Shown piece by piece: positions 52,760-60,387 of a stretch of DNA of 64,000 nt. Both the position numbers and the translations under genes were made by a program. The notes under the pieces were generated by a model that did no database searches, was not told the origin of the DNA, and saw only the letters and a list, made by a program, of their open reading frames with translations. The first letter of the stretch is position 1, and each line of letters begins with the position of its first letter. Source of the DNA: RBG-16-42-24 sp964396785 (GTDB lineage: Bacteria; Patescibacteriota; Microgenomatia; UBA8517); contig CAYNFU010000002.1 of the NCBI GenBank assembly GCA_964396785.1, positions 3,572-67,571 on the forward strand. The letters run 5' to 3'.

Positions 52760-52768
52760 GGAGGTGAT
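52760..52768 (+). promoter_or_regulatory. full-length Shine-Dalgarno (GGAGGTGAT)
   Basis: Nine bases complementary to the usual 16S 3' end, 5 nt before ATG 52774. Exceptional in this window, where most first genes have no leader at all. Confidence 0.7.
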
Positions 52769-52773
52769 AGTAA

Positions 52774-52941
52774 ATGCAAAGAAAAGATAAAAGTATGTTT
52801 TCCCAAGTATTAATAGCAGGCGGAGTGTTTGCTGTAATTTTGGCTGGAGTTGGCTATATGGGAGTAGACATTTGGCTAGCCTCGACCCAGTGGCTACTGG
52901 TTGCTGCGGTTCTCGCCCTTTTTGGGCTCTATCTAAAGTAA
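52774..52941 (+). CDS. 55-residue two-helix membrane protein
   Basis: ATG 52774 to TAA 52941. Two hydrophobic segments (VLIAGGVFAVILAGVGYMG and WLLVAAVLALFGLYL). No family recognised. Strongly supported as a real gene by the perfect Shine-Dalgarno sequence upstream. It lies between the VIT1 gene and a small zinc-ribbon gene. Confidence 0.68.
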   Translation: MQRKDKSMFSQVLIAGGVFAVILAGVGYMGVDIWLASTQWLLVAAVLALFGLYLK

Positions 52942-52964
52942 GACGCGGTAAAAATGCGTTAAAT

Positions 52965-53078
52965 ATGCGGAAAAAGAAATTTCAACCGTGCCCAATATGT
53001 GGAGAACCCATAGGAACTGTCGCGGGCTCCAAGGACGCAATGTGTGGAAATTGTGGCTACAAAGAACCTTGCTGCTAG
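52965..53078 (+). CDS. 37-residue zinc-ribbon protein
   Basis: ATG 52965 to TAG 53078. Two CxxC pairs (FQPCPICGEPIG and MCGNCGYKEPCC) form a rubredoxin-like or zinc-ribbon knuckle of minimal size. A longer frame from 52872 overlaps the preceding gene and is not preferred. Confidence 0.55.
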   Translation: MRKKKFQPCPICGEPIGTVAGSKDAMCGNCGYKEPCC

Positions 53079-53081
53079 AAT

Positions 53082-53110
53082 TTGACAAACTTAAAAGAGC
53101 GTGTTAATCT
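53082..53110 (+). promoter_or_regulatory. promoter TTGACA-17-TAATCT
   Basis: Perfect -35 TTGACA (53082-53087), a 17-bp spacer and TAATCT (53105-53110), ending 7 nt before ATG 53118. It fixes the start of the next gene. Confidence 0.72.
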
Positions 53111-53117
53111 TCGGCCA

Positions 53118-53609
53118 ATGAGAAGAAACGTTGTTATAGGCTTAATAGCTCTAGCAATTATCGCAGGCATAATTTATTGGTACAGAAGAACCAGCCAGAC
53201 TGAACTTCCCCCCTCTCCTCAGCCAACTTTTGAAGAAACCTTCGAAGATAAATTCAATATCCAAGTTCCAGACGACGTCGATAAAGCCCAATTGAGAGAC
53301 GTTTCTGGCGGAGACGCCAGCGGCCTTGCAACAAGAATCTATGAAGGAGGAGCCTTTAGCCACGCAGTTTTGGCAGACCTTCTTGATCCTGCTTCCGGAT
53401 ATTTTTATGAGGGCTGGCTCGTTCGCGGGAAAGAGGGGGATGAGAATTTCAGCTATATTTCAACAGGTAGACTGATCCTTGCCAAAGGAGGCTACATGTT
53501 AGAGCTTGAATCATCGAAAGATTATTCCGAATATTCGGGCGTAGTTGTTACACTTGAGATGGTGAACGACGGGAAGCCCGAAAAACACGTACTTGAAGGC
53601 TCCTTTTAG
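53118..53609 (+). CDS. membrane-anchored hypothetical protein
   Basis: 163 residues from ATG 53118; a GTG/TTG-initiated longer frame begins within the promoter and is rejected. One N-terminal helix (VVIGLIALAIIAGIIYW), a Pro linker, and an extracytoplasmic domain with SGYFYEGWLVRGKEGDENF and SGVVVTLEMVNDGKPEKHVL. This resembles the C-terminal part of anti-sigma-K (RskA-like) proteins, but the match is weak. Confidence 0.7.
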   Translation: MRRNVVIGLIALAIIAGIIYWYRRTSQTELPPSPQPTFEETFEDKFNIQVPDDVDKAQLRDVSGGDASGLATRIYEGGAFSHAVLADLLDPASGYFYEGWLVRGKEGDENFSYISTGRLILAKGGYMLELESSKDYSEYSGVVVTLEMVNDGKPEKHVLEGSF

Positions 53610-53621
53610 TCAAGCTATTCT
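53593..53621 (+). promoter_or_regulatory. promoter TTGAAG-17-TATTCT
   Basis: TTGAAG (53593-53598), 17 bp, TATTCT (53616-53621), ending 6 nt before ATG 53628. The -35 lies within the previous gene. Confidence 0.65.
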
Positions 53622-53627
53622 AGGGTA

Positions 53628-54356
53628 ATGAAGAAAAGCCTGCTAGCTTTCACCCTCATTACCATTGCTTTAATTTCCCCCAAAGATTCATATGCAAGCT
53701 TACTGGTTATTGATAGGGAAGGGGATGTAATCTGGAAAGTACTTGCGAGCGAATCTTCACTGGGGGTTCCCAAGTCCTCTGAAATAATAATTAAAAGTGT
53801 AGCCGGAAGTCCACCAGCTGGAAGTTCTTTAGTATCGCTTTTAAAGGAAGGAGACAAATTTACCTTAAGTGTCAAAAGTGGTAGTGAGGAAAAAAGTTTA
53901 GATGTAACGAGCGTTGGAGGGGAAATTGTCGAGATCGAGGAAAGGCCTCAGGTTAGGAAGGTCAAAATTGGGGTTCTTTCAAGTAGGTTTTTGATTGAAG
54001 AGGAAGGCACAATCGCTTTAACCGACTATCCAATTAAAATTGACCCGGCAAGAGCCGAGCTTTCGGTGGTTACGGCAACCGGAAGTCGAATTTTGCCTTT
54101 TTTACCAAAGGAGGCGCTTGAGGTTGCGGTTCGTGCAAAGACTATAACCTCTTTAAAGGAGGGAAGTACAATGGAGCTCTCAGAAGGAGGAAGAGGAGAT
54201 TTGGCCTACGAAATTCCTGGGGAGAAAACTATTAACATAGTCAACCTCTTCAAGTTTCAGGTACCGGTTACTGCCTCCATTTCTGCCATCACAGGCGAGG
54301 TTTTATTCGTAGACCAACCCGTCTGGCTTAGAGTTTTTGGCTTTTTGTTTTCCTAA
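53628..54356 (+). CDS. secreted hypothetical protein
   Basis: 242 residues. N-terminal signal peptide (LLAFTLITIALISPKDSYA, cleavage near residue 23), then a beta-rich extracytoplasmic domain, and a hydrophobic C-terminal stretch (PVWLRVFGFLFS). No recognised family. It sits upstream of the ZIP transporter gene with a 6-nt spacer, so the two may be cotranscribed. Confidence 0.7.
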   Translation: MKKSLLAFTLITIALISPKDSYASLLVIDREGDVIWKVLASESSLGVPKSSEIIIKSVAGSPPAGSSLVSLLKEGDKFTLSVKSGSEEKSLDVTSVGGEIVEIEERPQVRKVKIGVLSSRFLIEEEGTIALTDYPIKIDPARAELSVVTATGSRILPFLPKEALEVAVRAKTITSLKEGSTMELSEGGRGDLAYEIPGEKTINIVNLFKFQVPVTASISAITGEVLFVDQPVWLRVFGFLFS

Positions 54357-54362
54357 AAATAA

Positions 54363-55112
54363 ATGGGAGATTTTCTTAATATTACTCTTTTGGCTTTTTT
54401 GGGAAGTGTTGCCGGCCTTATCGGGGGAGCGGTCCTTTTATTTAAAGAAGGCTGGAGTCGAAAGCTTTCAAACCTGGCCTTGCCGCTAGCAACAGGTGTT
54501 CTTCTTGCAGTTTCTTTTTTAGACCTTCTGCCTGAGGCCGTAGAGGAAGTGGGTACGGGAGCTTTCAGTATTGTTTTAGGAGTTTTTATTCTCCTTTTTT
54601 TAATAGAGCGTTTTCTTTTTCACCTCCATCACCATAGCGCTCAGGATGAGGTAGAGCCAAAAACGACAATTCCACTCGTTATTTTTGGAGATACAATTCA
54701 CAATTTTCTTGACGGAGTTGCCATTGCTGCGGCATTTATGGTTAGCCCCCCTTTAGGTCTTACGGTTGCTCTTGCGACTTTCCTGCACGAAACGCCACAC
54801 GAAATTGCAGACTTTGGGATACTTCTTTCGGCGGGATTTAAACCCTCAAAAGCCTTCTTAACCAATTTTTACTCTGCACTGGCCACTTTTCCGGGAGCCT
54901 TTCTTACCTACTTTTTCTCGCAAAAGATAGAGGGATCTATTGGAGTGCTTTTGTCTGTCGCGGCAGGTTTATTTCTATATGTAGCCTCAACAGACTTTTT
55001 GCCAGAAACCAAGATGGAGTCGGAAAAATCATCGATAAAAAATGTTTCCTTCTTGATACTGGGAGTGATTTTAGTCATTTTAATTGGTGTTCTCCTTCCA
55101 CATTCCGAATAA
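54363..55112 (+). CDS. ZIP family divalent metal transporter
   Basis: 249 residues, eight helices. Metal-site residues are seen in helix IV (GDTIHNFLDGVAIA) and helix V (FLHETPHEIADFGILL), the two classic ZIP motifs. A His-rich cytoplasmic loop (HLHHHSAQ) lies near residue 85. It imports zinc or related metals. It follows an unknown secreted protein and precedes ccdA. Confidence 0.92.
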   Translation: MGDFLNITLLAFLGSVAGLIGGAVLLFKEGWSRKLSNLALPLATGVLLAVSFLDLLPEAVEEVGTGAFSIVLGVFILLFLIERFLFHLHHHSAQDEVEPKTTIPLVIFGDTIHNFLDGVAIAAAFMVSPPLGLTVALATFLHETPHEIADFGILLSAGFKPSKAFLTNFYSALATFPGAFLTYFFSQKIEGSIGVLLSVAAGLFLYVASTDFLPETKMESEKSSIKNVSFLILGVILVILIGVLLPHSE

Positions 55113-55120
55113 GTTACAAT
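55112..55120 (+). promoter_or_regulatory. -10 TACAAT of ccdA
   Basis: TACAAT (55115-55120) ends 7 nt before ATG 55128. Confidence 0.55.
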
Positions 55121-55127
55121 TAAAAAT

Positions 55128-55865
55128 ATGTTGGTGAACTATCCCATTGCTTTTGCTTCTGGTGTCATTTCATTTTTTGCACCCTGTGTCTTACCTCTTC
55201 TTCCTGCATATATTGGATACGTAACAGGTGTTTCGCTAAACGAACTATCCCAAAAGGGGTATTCACCCTATTTTAAAAAGATTCTTGTTACGAGCCTATT
55301 TTATATCCTGGGCTTTTCCATTATTTTTGTACTTCTAGGAACTGCCGCGGGGAGTGTCGGGATATTGCTTAGAAGATACGATATATGGTTAACAAGAATC
55401 GGGGGACTGATAATACTAATTTTGGGACTCGAGTTTGCCGGTATACTAAAAATTCCGGTTCTAGCTTATGAGAAGCGTATTAATCTTCCTTCCTGGAGTG
55501 AAAAGCTCGGTTATTTTAGGGCATTTTTTGTGGGAGTAGTTTTTGCGGCTGCTTGGACACCCTGTGTCGGAGCAGTACTGGGTTCAATACTGACCTTGGC
55601 GGCGGTTTCTGGGACAGCTTTAAAGGGAGCAAGTCTCCTTTTTGTATACTCTCTCGGAATTTCAGTTCCATTCCTTTTAGTGTCTTTAACACTCGCCTCT
55701 GCGCCGAAATATTTAGGATTTATTTCGGCAAGAATAGGGGTAATTTCTAGAGTTTCGGGTATAATTTTGGCTCTACTTGGCCTCGCGCTTTTGACGAATA
55801 CTTACAAATATTTTAACGCTTGGATATTTAATATAGCTTTTAAACTGGGTTACCAGATAAAGTAA
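55128..55865 (+). CDS. ccdA: CcdA/DsbD-like thiol-disulfide transporter
   Basis: 245 residues, six helices. Moves reducing equivalents from cytoplasmic thioredoxin to extracytoplasmic partners. The paired redox cysteines are in FFAPCVLPLLPAYIGYVTG (helix 1) and WTPCVGAVLGSILTLAA (helix 4), each in a proline-rich motif. The next gene is a membrane-anchored thioredoxin, its likely partner. Confidence 0.93.
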   Translation: MLVNYPIAFASGVISFFAPCVLPLLPAYIGYVTGVSLNELSQKGYSPYFKKILVTSLFYILGFSIIFVLLGTAAGSVGILLRRYDIWLTRIGGLIILILGLEFAGILKIPVLAYEKRINLPSWSEKLGYFRAFFVGVVFAAAWTPCVGAVLGSILTLAAVSGTALKGASLLFVYSLGISVPFLLVSLTLASAPKYLGFISARIGVISRVSGIILALLGLALLTNTYKYFNAWIFNIAFKLGYQIK

Positions 55866-55866
55866 T

Positions 55867-55875
55867 TGGTATAAT
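55867..55875 (+). promoter_or_regulatory. extended -10 (TGGTATAAT) of the thioredoxin-like gene
   Basis: TG-G-TATAAT ends 7 nt before ATG 55883. Confidence 0.62.
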
Positions 55876-55882
55876 TAATTAA

Positions 55883-56386
55883 ATGAATAAAACTTGGATT
55901 GTTGTAATTTTGGCGGTACTCCTTCTTGGTGGAGGTTTTTTTATTTTACGAGGGAAATCTGACTCGTCATATCCTGCGAGGGTTGATGAGTTTAGCGAAC
56001 CCAAAAATCCCGACGGCGTAGTCAACGAAGAAGTCGAAGGGTCAAATTATAGACTTTTTAATAAATCCGAATATGAGACGGCCGTATCTAGCGGAAAAGT
56101 TGTGATGCTCTATTTTACCGCCAATTGGTGCCCGATTTGTCGTGAGCAGGAACCAGTTAATATGGAGGCCCTCTCAGAGCTTGAAGAAGACCCTAAAATT
56201 GTCGCTTTCAGAGTTCATATCTTAGACGATGAGACCACTAAAGAAACTGAAGCCTTGGCGGATGAATTTGCGGTAAGATATCAACACACGACGGTCATCT
56301 TAAATTCAGACGGGGAAGTGTCCGAAACTGCCACAGGGCCGATATCGAAGGAAGAACTTAAAAATAAACTTCTTGCGGCCAAATAA
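55883..56386 (+). CDS. membrane-anchored thioredoxin-like protein
   Basis: 167 residues. An N-terminal helix (WIVVILAVLLLGGGFFIL) anchors a thioredoxin domain with the active site YFTANWCPICREQEP. The position normally held by the cis-proline is threonine here (RYQHTTVILNSDG), which would alter partner binding. It is probably the extracytoplasmic acceptor of electrons from CcdA. Confidence 0.87.
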   Translation: MNKTWIVVILAVLLLGGGFFILRGKSDSSYPARVDEFSEPKNPDGVVNEEVEGSNYRLFNKSEYETAVSSGKVVMLYFTANWCPICREQEPVNMEALSELEEDPKIVAFRVHILDDETTKETEALADEFAVRYQHTTVILNSDGEVSETATGPISKEELKNKLLAAK

Positions 56387-56395
56387 TTATTAAGG

Positions 56396-56401
56396 TATAG
56401 T
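56396..56401 (+). promoter_or_regulatory. -10 TATAGT of the cupredoxin gene
   Basis: TATAGT ends 9 nt before ATG 56411. Confidence 0.5.
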
Positions 56402-56410
56402 AGTTTCACC

Positions 56411-56869
56411 ATGCAGGGAAAAGGTCTTTGGTTAGGGGTTGGGGCAGGAGTTTTAGCTCTTCTTGCCGCAGGCTACTTCTTGTTTTTCAATAAAGAAAAA
56501 CCCCAGGGTACATCGAGTAGTTTAACTTCGCCCTCTACATCCTCTCCGATCCCGACAGAGGGTACTCCTGTTGAGGGTGAAGAGTCAGAAGTTCGCGAAA
56601 TCACAATTGAGGCGGAAGAATATTCCTACTCGACCGAGGGAATTTCCGTCAAAAAAGGAGAGAAGGTTAAACTGACCATGGTTAATAACGGCCGCATGTC
56701 GCACGATTTTGTAGTAGATGATACCGATATTGCAACATCCCTTGTGGGGCCGGGAAAATCTGTATCTGTCGAATTTACAATTGACGAGGCTGGTTCCTAC
56801 ACATTCTTTTGCAGCGTGGGGAACCATAGAGCTCTAGGTATGGAAGGAACTCTGGAGGTGACCGAATAA
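56411..56869 (+). CDS. membrane-anchored cupredoxin-like protein
   Basis: 152 residues. N-terminal helix, a Ser/Thr/Pro linker (about residues 35-55), then a single cupredoxin domain. Type I copper ligands are visible: His in RMSHDFVVDD, and Cys, His and Met in YTFFCSVGNHRALGMEG. Carries electrons or binds copper outside the membrane. The GGAGGTGA near its end is the Shine-Dalgarno of the next gene. Confidence 0.88.
   Translation: MQGKGLWLGVGAGVLALLAAGYFLFFNKEKPQGTSSSLTSPSTSSPIPTEGTPVEGEESEVREITIEAEEYSYSTEGISVKKGEKVKLTMVNNGRMSHDFVVDDTDIATSLVGPGKSVSVEFTIDEAGSYTFFCSVGNHRALGMEGTLEVTE
56854..56861 (+). promoter_or_regulatory. Shine-Dalgarno (GGAGGTGA) of the glutaredoxin gene
   Basis: Eight-base match to the anti-SD, 8 nt before ATG 56870, inside the 3' end of the cupredoxin gene. 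Confidence 0.65.
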
Positions 56870-57124
56870 ATGACAGTCACAGTTTTTTCTACCACAACTT
56901 GTCCATATTGCAAAATGCTCAAGGACTACTTGAGCGAGAAAGCAATACCTTTCACTGAAAAACTCGTCGACCAAGACGACGCAGCCAGGGACGAGATGAC
57001 TAAAGATTCGGGAGGATTTTTGGGTGTTCCATTCACCGTTATTGCCCAGGACGATGGGTCGAAGGAAACAATCGTTGGTTTTGACAAGGGAAAGCTTAAT
57101 CAAGTATTGGGTATCGCGGGATGA
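56870..57124 (+). CDS. glutaredoxin-like protein
   Basis: 84 residues with the active site TTTCPYCKMLKDYL and a cis-proline in GVPFTVIAQDDG. Cytoplasmic thiol-disulfide oxidoreductase of the Grx/NrdH type. It starts directly after the cupredoxin stop (TAAATG), and its own stop overlaps tpiA (ATGA), linking the redox and the carbon operons. Confidence 0.9.
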   Translation: MTVTVFSTTTCPYCKMLKDYLSEKAIPFTEKLVDQDDAARDEMTKDSGGFLGVPFTVIAQDDGSKETIVGFDKGKLNQVLGIAG

Positions 57125-57783
57125 TTTTTGTCAACTTCAAGACGTACGACCAAGGTTCAGGAGAGAATGCCTTAAAATTAATTACTATTCTTGAGGCAGC
57201 CTCGGAAGCATTCTCAATTGCCGTAATCCCAGTTGTCCAAGCTGGAGACGTCAAAGAAGCAAGGGCTAATTCAAAATTGGAAATTTGGACTCAGCACATT
57301 GACCCAGTCGAATTTGGGGCTCATACGGGTTTTATTCTTCCCGAGGCAGTTTTTGAAGACGGGGCTAAAGGGACATTTTTAAATCATTCGGAGCATAAAT
57401 TTGCCGAATTTAGCAGTCTTGAGGCCGCAGTGAGGCGGGCCAAAGAGGTTGGTCTCAAGACCTTAATTTTTGCAGGGGGTATAGATGAGCTAGAGAAGGT
57501 TTCAGCGCTCTCCCCGGACTTCCTTGCATACGAACCGCCGGAGTTGGTCGGAAGCACTACAACTTCCGTTTCTTCCGCCCACCCAGATATAATTGCCAAG
57601 GCTTACGAAATTGCCAAAAGACACGACTTACCCTTAATAGTCGGGGCGGGAGTTCACTCGAGAAAGGACGTAGAAAAAAGTATAGAGCTGGGAGCTGTAG
57701 GAGTGGCCGTTGCAACAGATATAGTTAAGGCCCAAAACCCAAAAGCCGAGCTGGAAGATTTACTCGCTGGTTTTAAGAAATGA
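57121..57783 (+). CDS. tpiA: triosephosphate isomerase, archaeal type
   Basis: 220 residues, about 30 shorter than the common bacterial TIM. Short-form signatures: FVNFKTYDQG (catalytic Lys), LNHSEHKF (catalytic His), AYEPPELVGS (catalytic Glu) and VGAGVHSRKDVEKSIELGAVG. These match the tetrameric archaeal enzymes. Interconverts dihydroxyacetone phosphate and glyceraldehyde-3-phosphate. ATGA overlaps on both sides couple it to its neighbours. Confidence 0.92.
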   Translation: MIFVNFKTYDQGSGENALKLITILEAASEAFSIAVIPVVQAGDVKEARANSKLEIWTQHIDPVEFGAHTGFILPEAVFEDGAKGTFLNHSEHKFAEFSSLEAAVRRAKEVGLKTLIFAGGIDELEKVSALSPDFLAYEPPELVGSTTTSVSSAHPDIIAKAYEIAKRHDLPLIVGAGVHSRKDVEKSIELGAVGVAVATDIVKAQNPKAELEDLLAGFKK

Positions 57784-58229
57784 AAGTTTATATAGGAGCG
57801 GACCACAGGGGATATGAGCTCAAAGAGAAGGTTGCCAGATGGCTACTGGCGTGGGGACATGAATTTATGGATATGGGGGCGGATCACTTTGACCCTGACG
57901 ATGACTACACGGTAATTAGTGAGAAGGTAGCTTCTTTAGTTGCCGATAATAAAGGTTCGCTTGGAATATTACTTTGTGGGAGCGGAGTTGGAGTTGACGC
58001 TGTTGCCAATAAAATTGACGGAGTAAGGGCCTCAGTTGGAAAATCCAAAGATCAGGTTTCCGCGGGAAGGAATGACGACGATATGAATGTTCTGGTTCTG
58101 GCTGCGGATTATACTAATGAAAACGAGGCCAAAGAAATACTTAAAGCGTTTCTTGAAACCAAATTTTCCGGCAAAGCACGATTTATTAAGAGGCTAAACG
58201 ATATTAAAAAGATCGAAGCAAATAACTGA
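57780..58229 (+). CDS. rpiB: ribose-5-phosphate isomerase B
   Basis: 149 residues, RpiB/LacAB family. Motifs are YIGADHRGYELKEKV at the start and GILLCGSGVGVDAVANKIDG with the catalytic-base Cys, followed by ASVGKSKDQVSAGRNDDD. Interconverts ribose-5- and ribulose-5-phosphate. Overlaps tpiA as ATGA. Confidence 0.9.
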   Translation: MKVYIGADHRGYELKEKVARWLLAWGHEFMDMGADHFDPDDDYTVISEKVASLVADNKGSLGILLCGSGVGVDAVANKIDGVRASVGKSKDQVSAGRNDDDMNVLVLAADYTNENEAKEILKAFLETKFSGKARFIKRLNDIKKIEANN

Positions 58230-58237
58230 CTCGCCTC

Positions 58238-58246
58238 TGTTACAAT
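58238..58246 (+). promoter_or_regulatory. extended -10 (TGTTACAAT) of pgk
   Basis: TG-T-TACAAT ends 6 nt before ATG 58253, so pgk and the genes after it also have an internal promoter. Confidence 0.6.
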
Positions 58247-58252
58247 TAAATA

Positions 58253-59269
58253 ATGCTCATCCCCAGAATTGACACCCAGGAACTTTTTGGCAAAAGAGCT
58301 TTGGTAAGACTCGATCTAGATGTGGGAAGCGAGGACTTTAGAATCCTTGCTGCAAGACCGACCATTGATTACCTAATCTCAAGCGACGCGAAATTAATAC
58401 TAATTGGCCATATGGGTCGCCCTAAAGGGAAGCACGTAAGCTCCCTTTCACTTAGTAATGTGGCCCAGAGGCTGCGGAAACTTCTTCAGCACGAACTAGA
58501 ATTCATCCACGAAGTTTCAGGATTTGTAGTCAAAGAGAGGGTAGACAAGCTCGCCGACGGACAAATATTACTTCTTGAAAATTTGAGATTTGACGTTCAA
58601 GAAGAGGGAAATGGAGATGTATTTGCGAGGAACTTAGCTACCTTAGGAGACATATATGTGAATGAGGCTTTTGCAGTTAGCCATAGAGCGCACGCCTCAA
58701 TAGTTGGAATACCCAAGTACTTGCCGCACGTTGCCGGGATGAGATTTTTCCTGGAGGTAGAACATTTAAGAAAAGTTATCGAAAATCCGGTTCGGCCCGT
58801 GGTGGTTATTATTTCGGGCCTGAAGGAGGACAAGCTAAATTATATTGAGGATTTTAAAAAATTCGCTGATAAAATTTTGGTTGCGGGAAAACTTCCTGAT
58901 TTCGTAGCCGACGAGAAGAAAGATGCCGACCCAAAAGTCCTTTATGCAAGATTAAATCCAGACAAAGAAGATATTACAGTTAACTCAATTGAGGCTTTTG
59001 AGAGAGAAATTGCGACCGCAAAAACCATTGTTCTTACCGGTCCAATTGGCAAATTTGAGGATCCGGGACATAAATTAGGAACCGAAAGGGTATTCACGGC
59101 GGTTGCCAGGACAAACGCTTTTAAAGTTGCAGGAGGAGGAGAAACCCACAAAGCTATAACCACCTTTGGCCTTGCAAAATACTTCAATTGGATGTCTGTC
59201 GGTGGAGGAGCATCCTTGGAATTTTTGGCAAAAGGAACTTTACCCGGCATTGAGGCCCTGATACACTAG
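58253..59269 (+). CDS. pgk: phosphoglycerate kinase, compact form
   Basis: 338 residues against the usual 390-420. Visible: VRLDLDVG (substrate loop; the usual Asn of DFNVP is Asp), LIGHMGRPKGKH, LLENLRF, VNEAFAVSHRAHAS, SGLKEDKL (for GAKVSDK), LTGPIGKFEDPG, GGGETHKAI and SVGGGASLEFL. Both nucleotide and 3-PG residues are therefore mostly kept. The missing part lies in the C-domain around GKLPDFVADEKKD. It makes ATP in lower glycolysis. Confidence 0.9.
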   Translation: MLIPRIDTQELFGKRALVRLDLDVGSEDFRILAARPTIDYLISSDAKLILIGHMGRPKGKHVSSLSLSNVAQRLRKLLQHELEFIHEVSGFVVKERVDKLADGQILLLENLRFDVQEEGNGDVFARNLATLGDIYVNEAFAVSHRAHASIVGIPKYLPHVAGMRFFLEVEHLRKVIENPVRPVVVIISGLKEDKLNYIEDFKKFADKILVAGKLPDFVADEKKDADPKVLYARLNPDKEDITVNSIEAFEREIATAKTIVLTGPIGKFEDPGHKLGTERVFTAVARTNAFKVAGGGETHKAITTFGLAKYFNWMSVGGGASLEFLAKGTLPGIEALIH

Positions 59270-59280
59270 GATTGCCTGCT

Positions 59281-60387
59281 ATGCTCAAAGTCGGGATAAA
59301 TGGTTTTGGAAGAATAGGAAGAATTGCCTTTAGAATTGGAATTCTAAAGCATTTGGGTGAGATTGAATTTGCCGCCATAAATACTTCAGGGAGTATGGAT
59401 ACTTCAGGCTGGGCCCACCTCGTTAATCACGACACAATGTATCGCACGTTTGCCAAGGAGGTTAAAAGCGAAGAAGTAAAAAAATCATCCGAAGCAACTG
59501 ACGATGATCCCTTAATTGGAAATCTTCTCTATGAAGGAAGGAAAACCCCGCTCCTTGCACAGAAAGACCCTACCAAAATCCCTTGGGGAGTATACGGGGT
59601 CGAGGTGGTAATTGAGTCCACTGGAAAATTCATAACCGAGGAAGACGCCAAAAAACACGCAGTAGGGGGTGCCAAAAGAGTAGTAATTTCAGCGCCAGCC
59701 AAGGGGGAAAATGTGGGAACTTATGTCTTGGGCGTGAATGAATTTAAGGGTAATGCCGAAGTTTTATCTAATGCTTCCTGCACTACAAATTGCATTGCTC
59801 CGGTTGCAGCAGTAATGCATGCTGAATTTGGTATAGAAAAAGCCATGATGACGACAATCCACGGATACACCGACGATCAAAACCTTCAAGATAATTCCCA
59901 CAAAGACCTGCGTCGTGCTCGTGCTGCTGCGGAGAATATAATCCCGACGGGAACAGGAGCTGCAATTGCAACGACCGAAACGATTCCAGAGCTTAAAGGT
60001 CTTTTTGACGGAATGGCCTTGAGGGTCCCCGTTGCCACGGGTTCGATTACCGATTTTACCCTGCTTCTAAAGAAGAAAGTAACGGTTGAGGAGGTAAATA
60101 ACGCCTTCGTTAATGCGAGTCAAAACCCAATTTACAAGGGAATCTTGGCAGTATCGAGTGACCCCTTGGTATCTTCTGATATCATCGGCCGCGATGAGTC
60201 GGCAATAGTTGATCTACCATTAACCCAAGTAGTCGATGGAAACCTAGTCAAAGTCTTTGCCTGGTACGACAACGAATGGGGATATGCAAATAGACTTATC
60301 GAGCAGGTAATTAGGGTAGGAAGAGTAGGAGGTAGCGAATCCGCTCCCTCTGATCCCATCACCCTTTCTTTTAGAAACCCTCAATGA
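59281..60387 (+). CDS. gap: glyceraldehyde-3-phosphate dehydrogenase
   Basis: 368 residues from ATG 59281, slightly longer than usual because of an extra loop near residue 60 (KEVKSEEVKKSSEATDD). NAD-binding GINGFGRIGRIAFR, catalytic Cys near residue 166 in NASCTTNCIAPVA, TIHGYTDDQNLQDNSHKDLR then RARAAAENIIPT, and WYDNEWGYANRL. TG-A-TACACT (59259-59267) lies 13 nt upstream. Overlaps the phosphatase gene as ATGA. Confidence 0.95.
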   Translation: MLKVGINGFGRIGRIAFRIGILKHLGEIEFAAINTSGSMDTSGWAHLVNHDTMYRTFAKEVKSEEVKKSSEATDDDPLIGNLLYEGRKTPLLAQKDPTKIPWGVYGVEVVIESTGKFITEEDAKKHAVGGAKRVVISAPAKGENVGTYVLGVNEFKGNAEVLSNASCTTNCIAPVAAVMHAEFGIEKAMMTTIHGYTDDQNLQDNSHKDLRRARAAAENIIPTGTGAAIATTETIPELKGLFDGMALRVPVATGSITDFTLLLKKKVTVEEVNNAFVNASQNPIYKGILAVSSDPLVSSDIIGRDESAIVDLPLTQVVDGNLVKVFAWYDNEWGYANRLIEQVIRVGRVGGSESAPSDPITLSFRNPQ

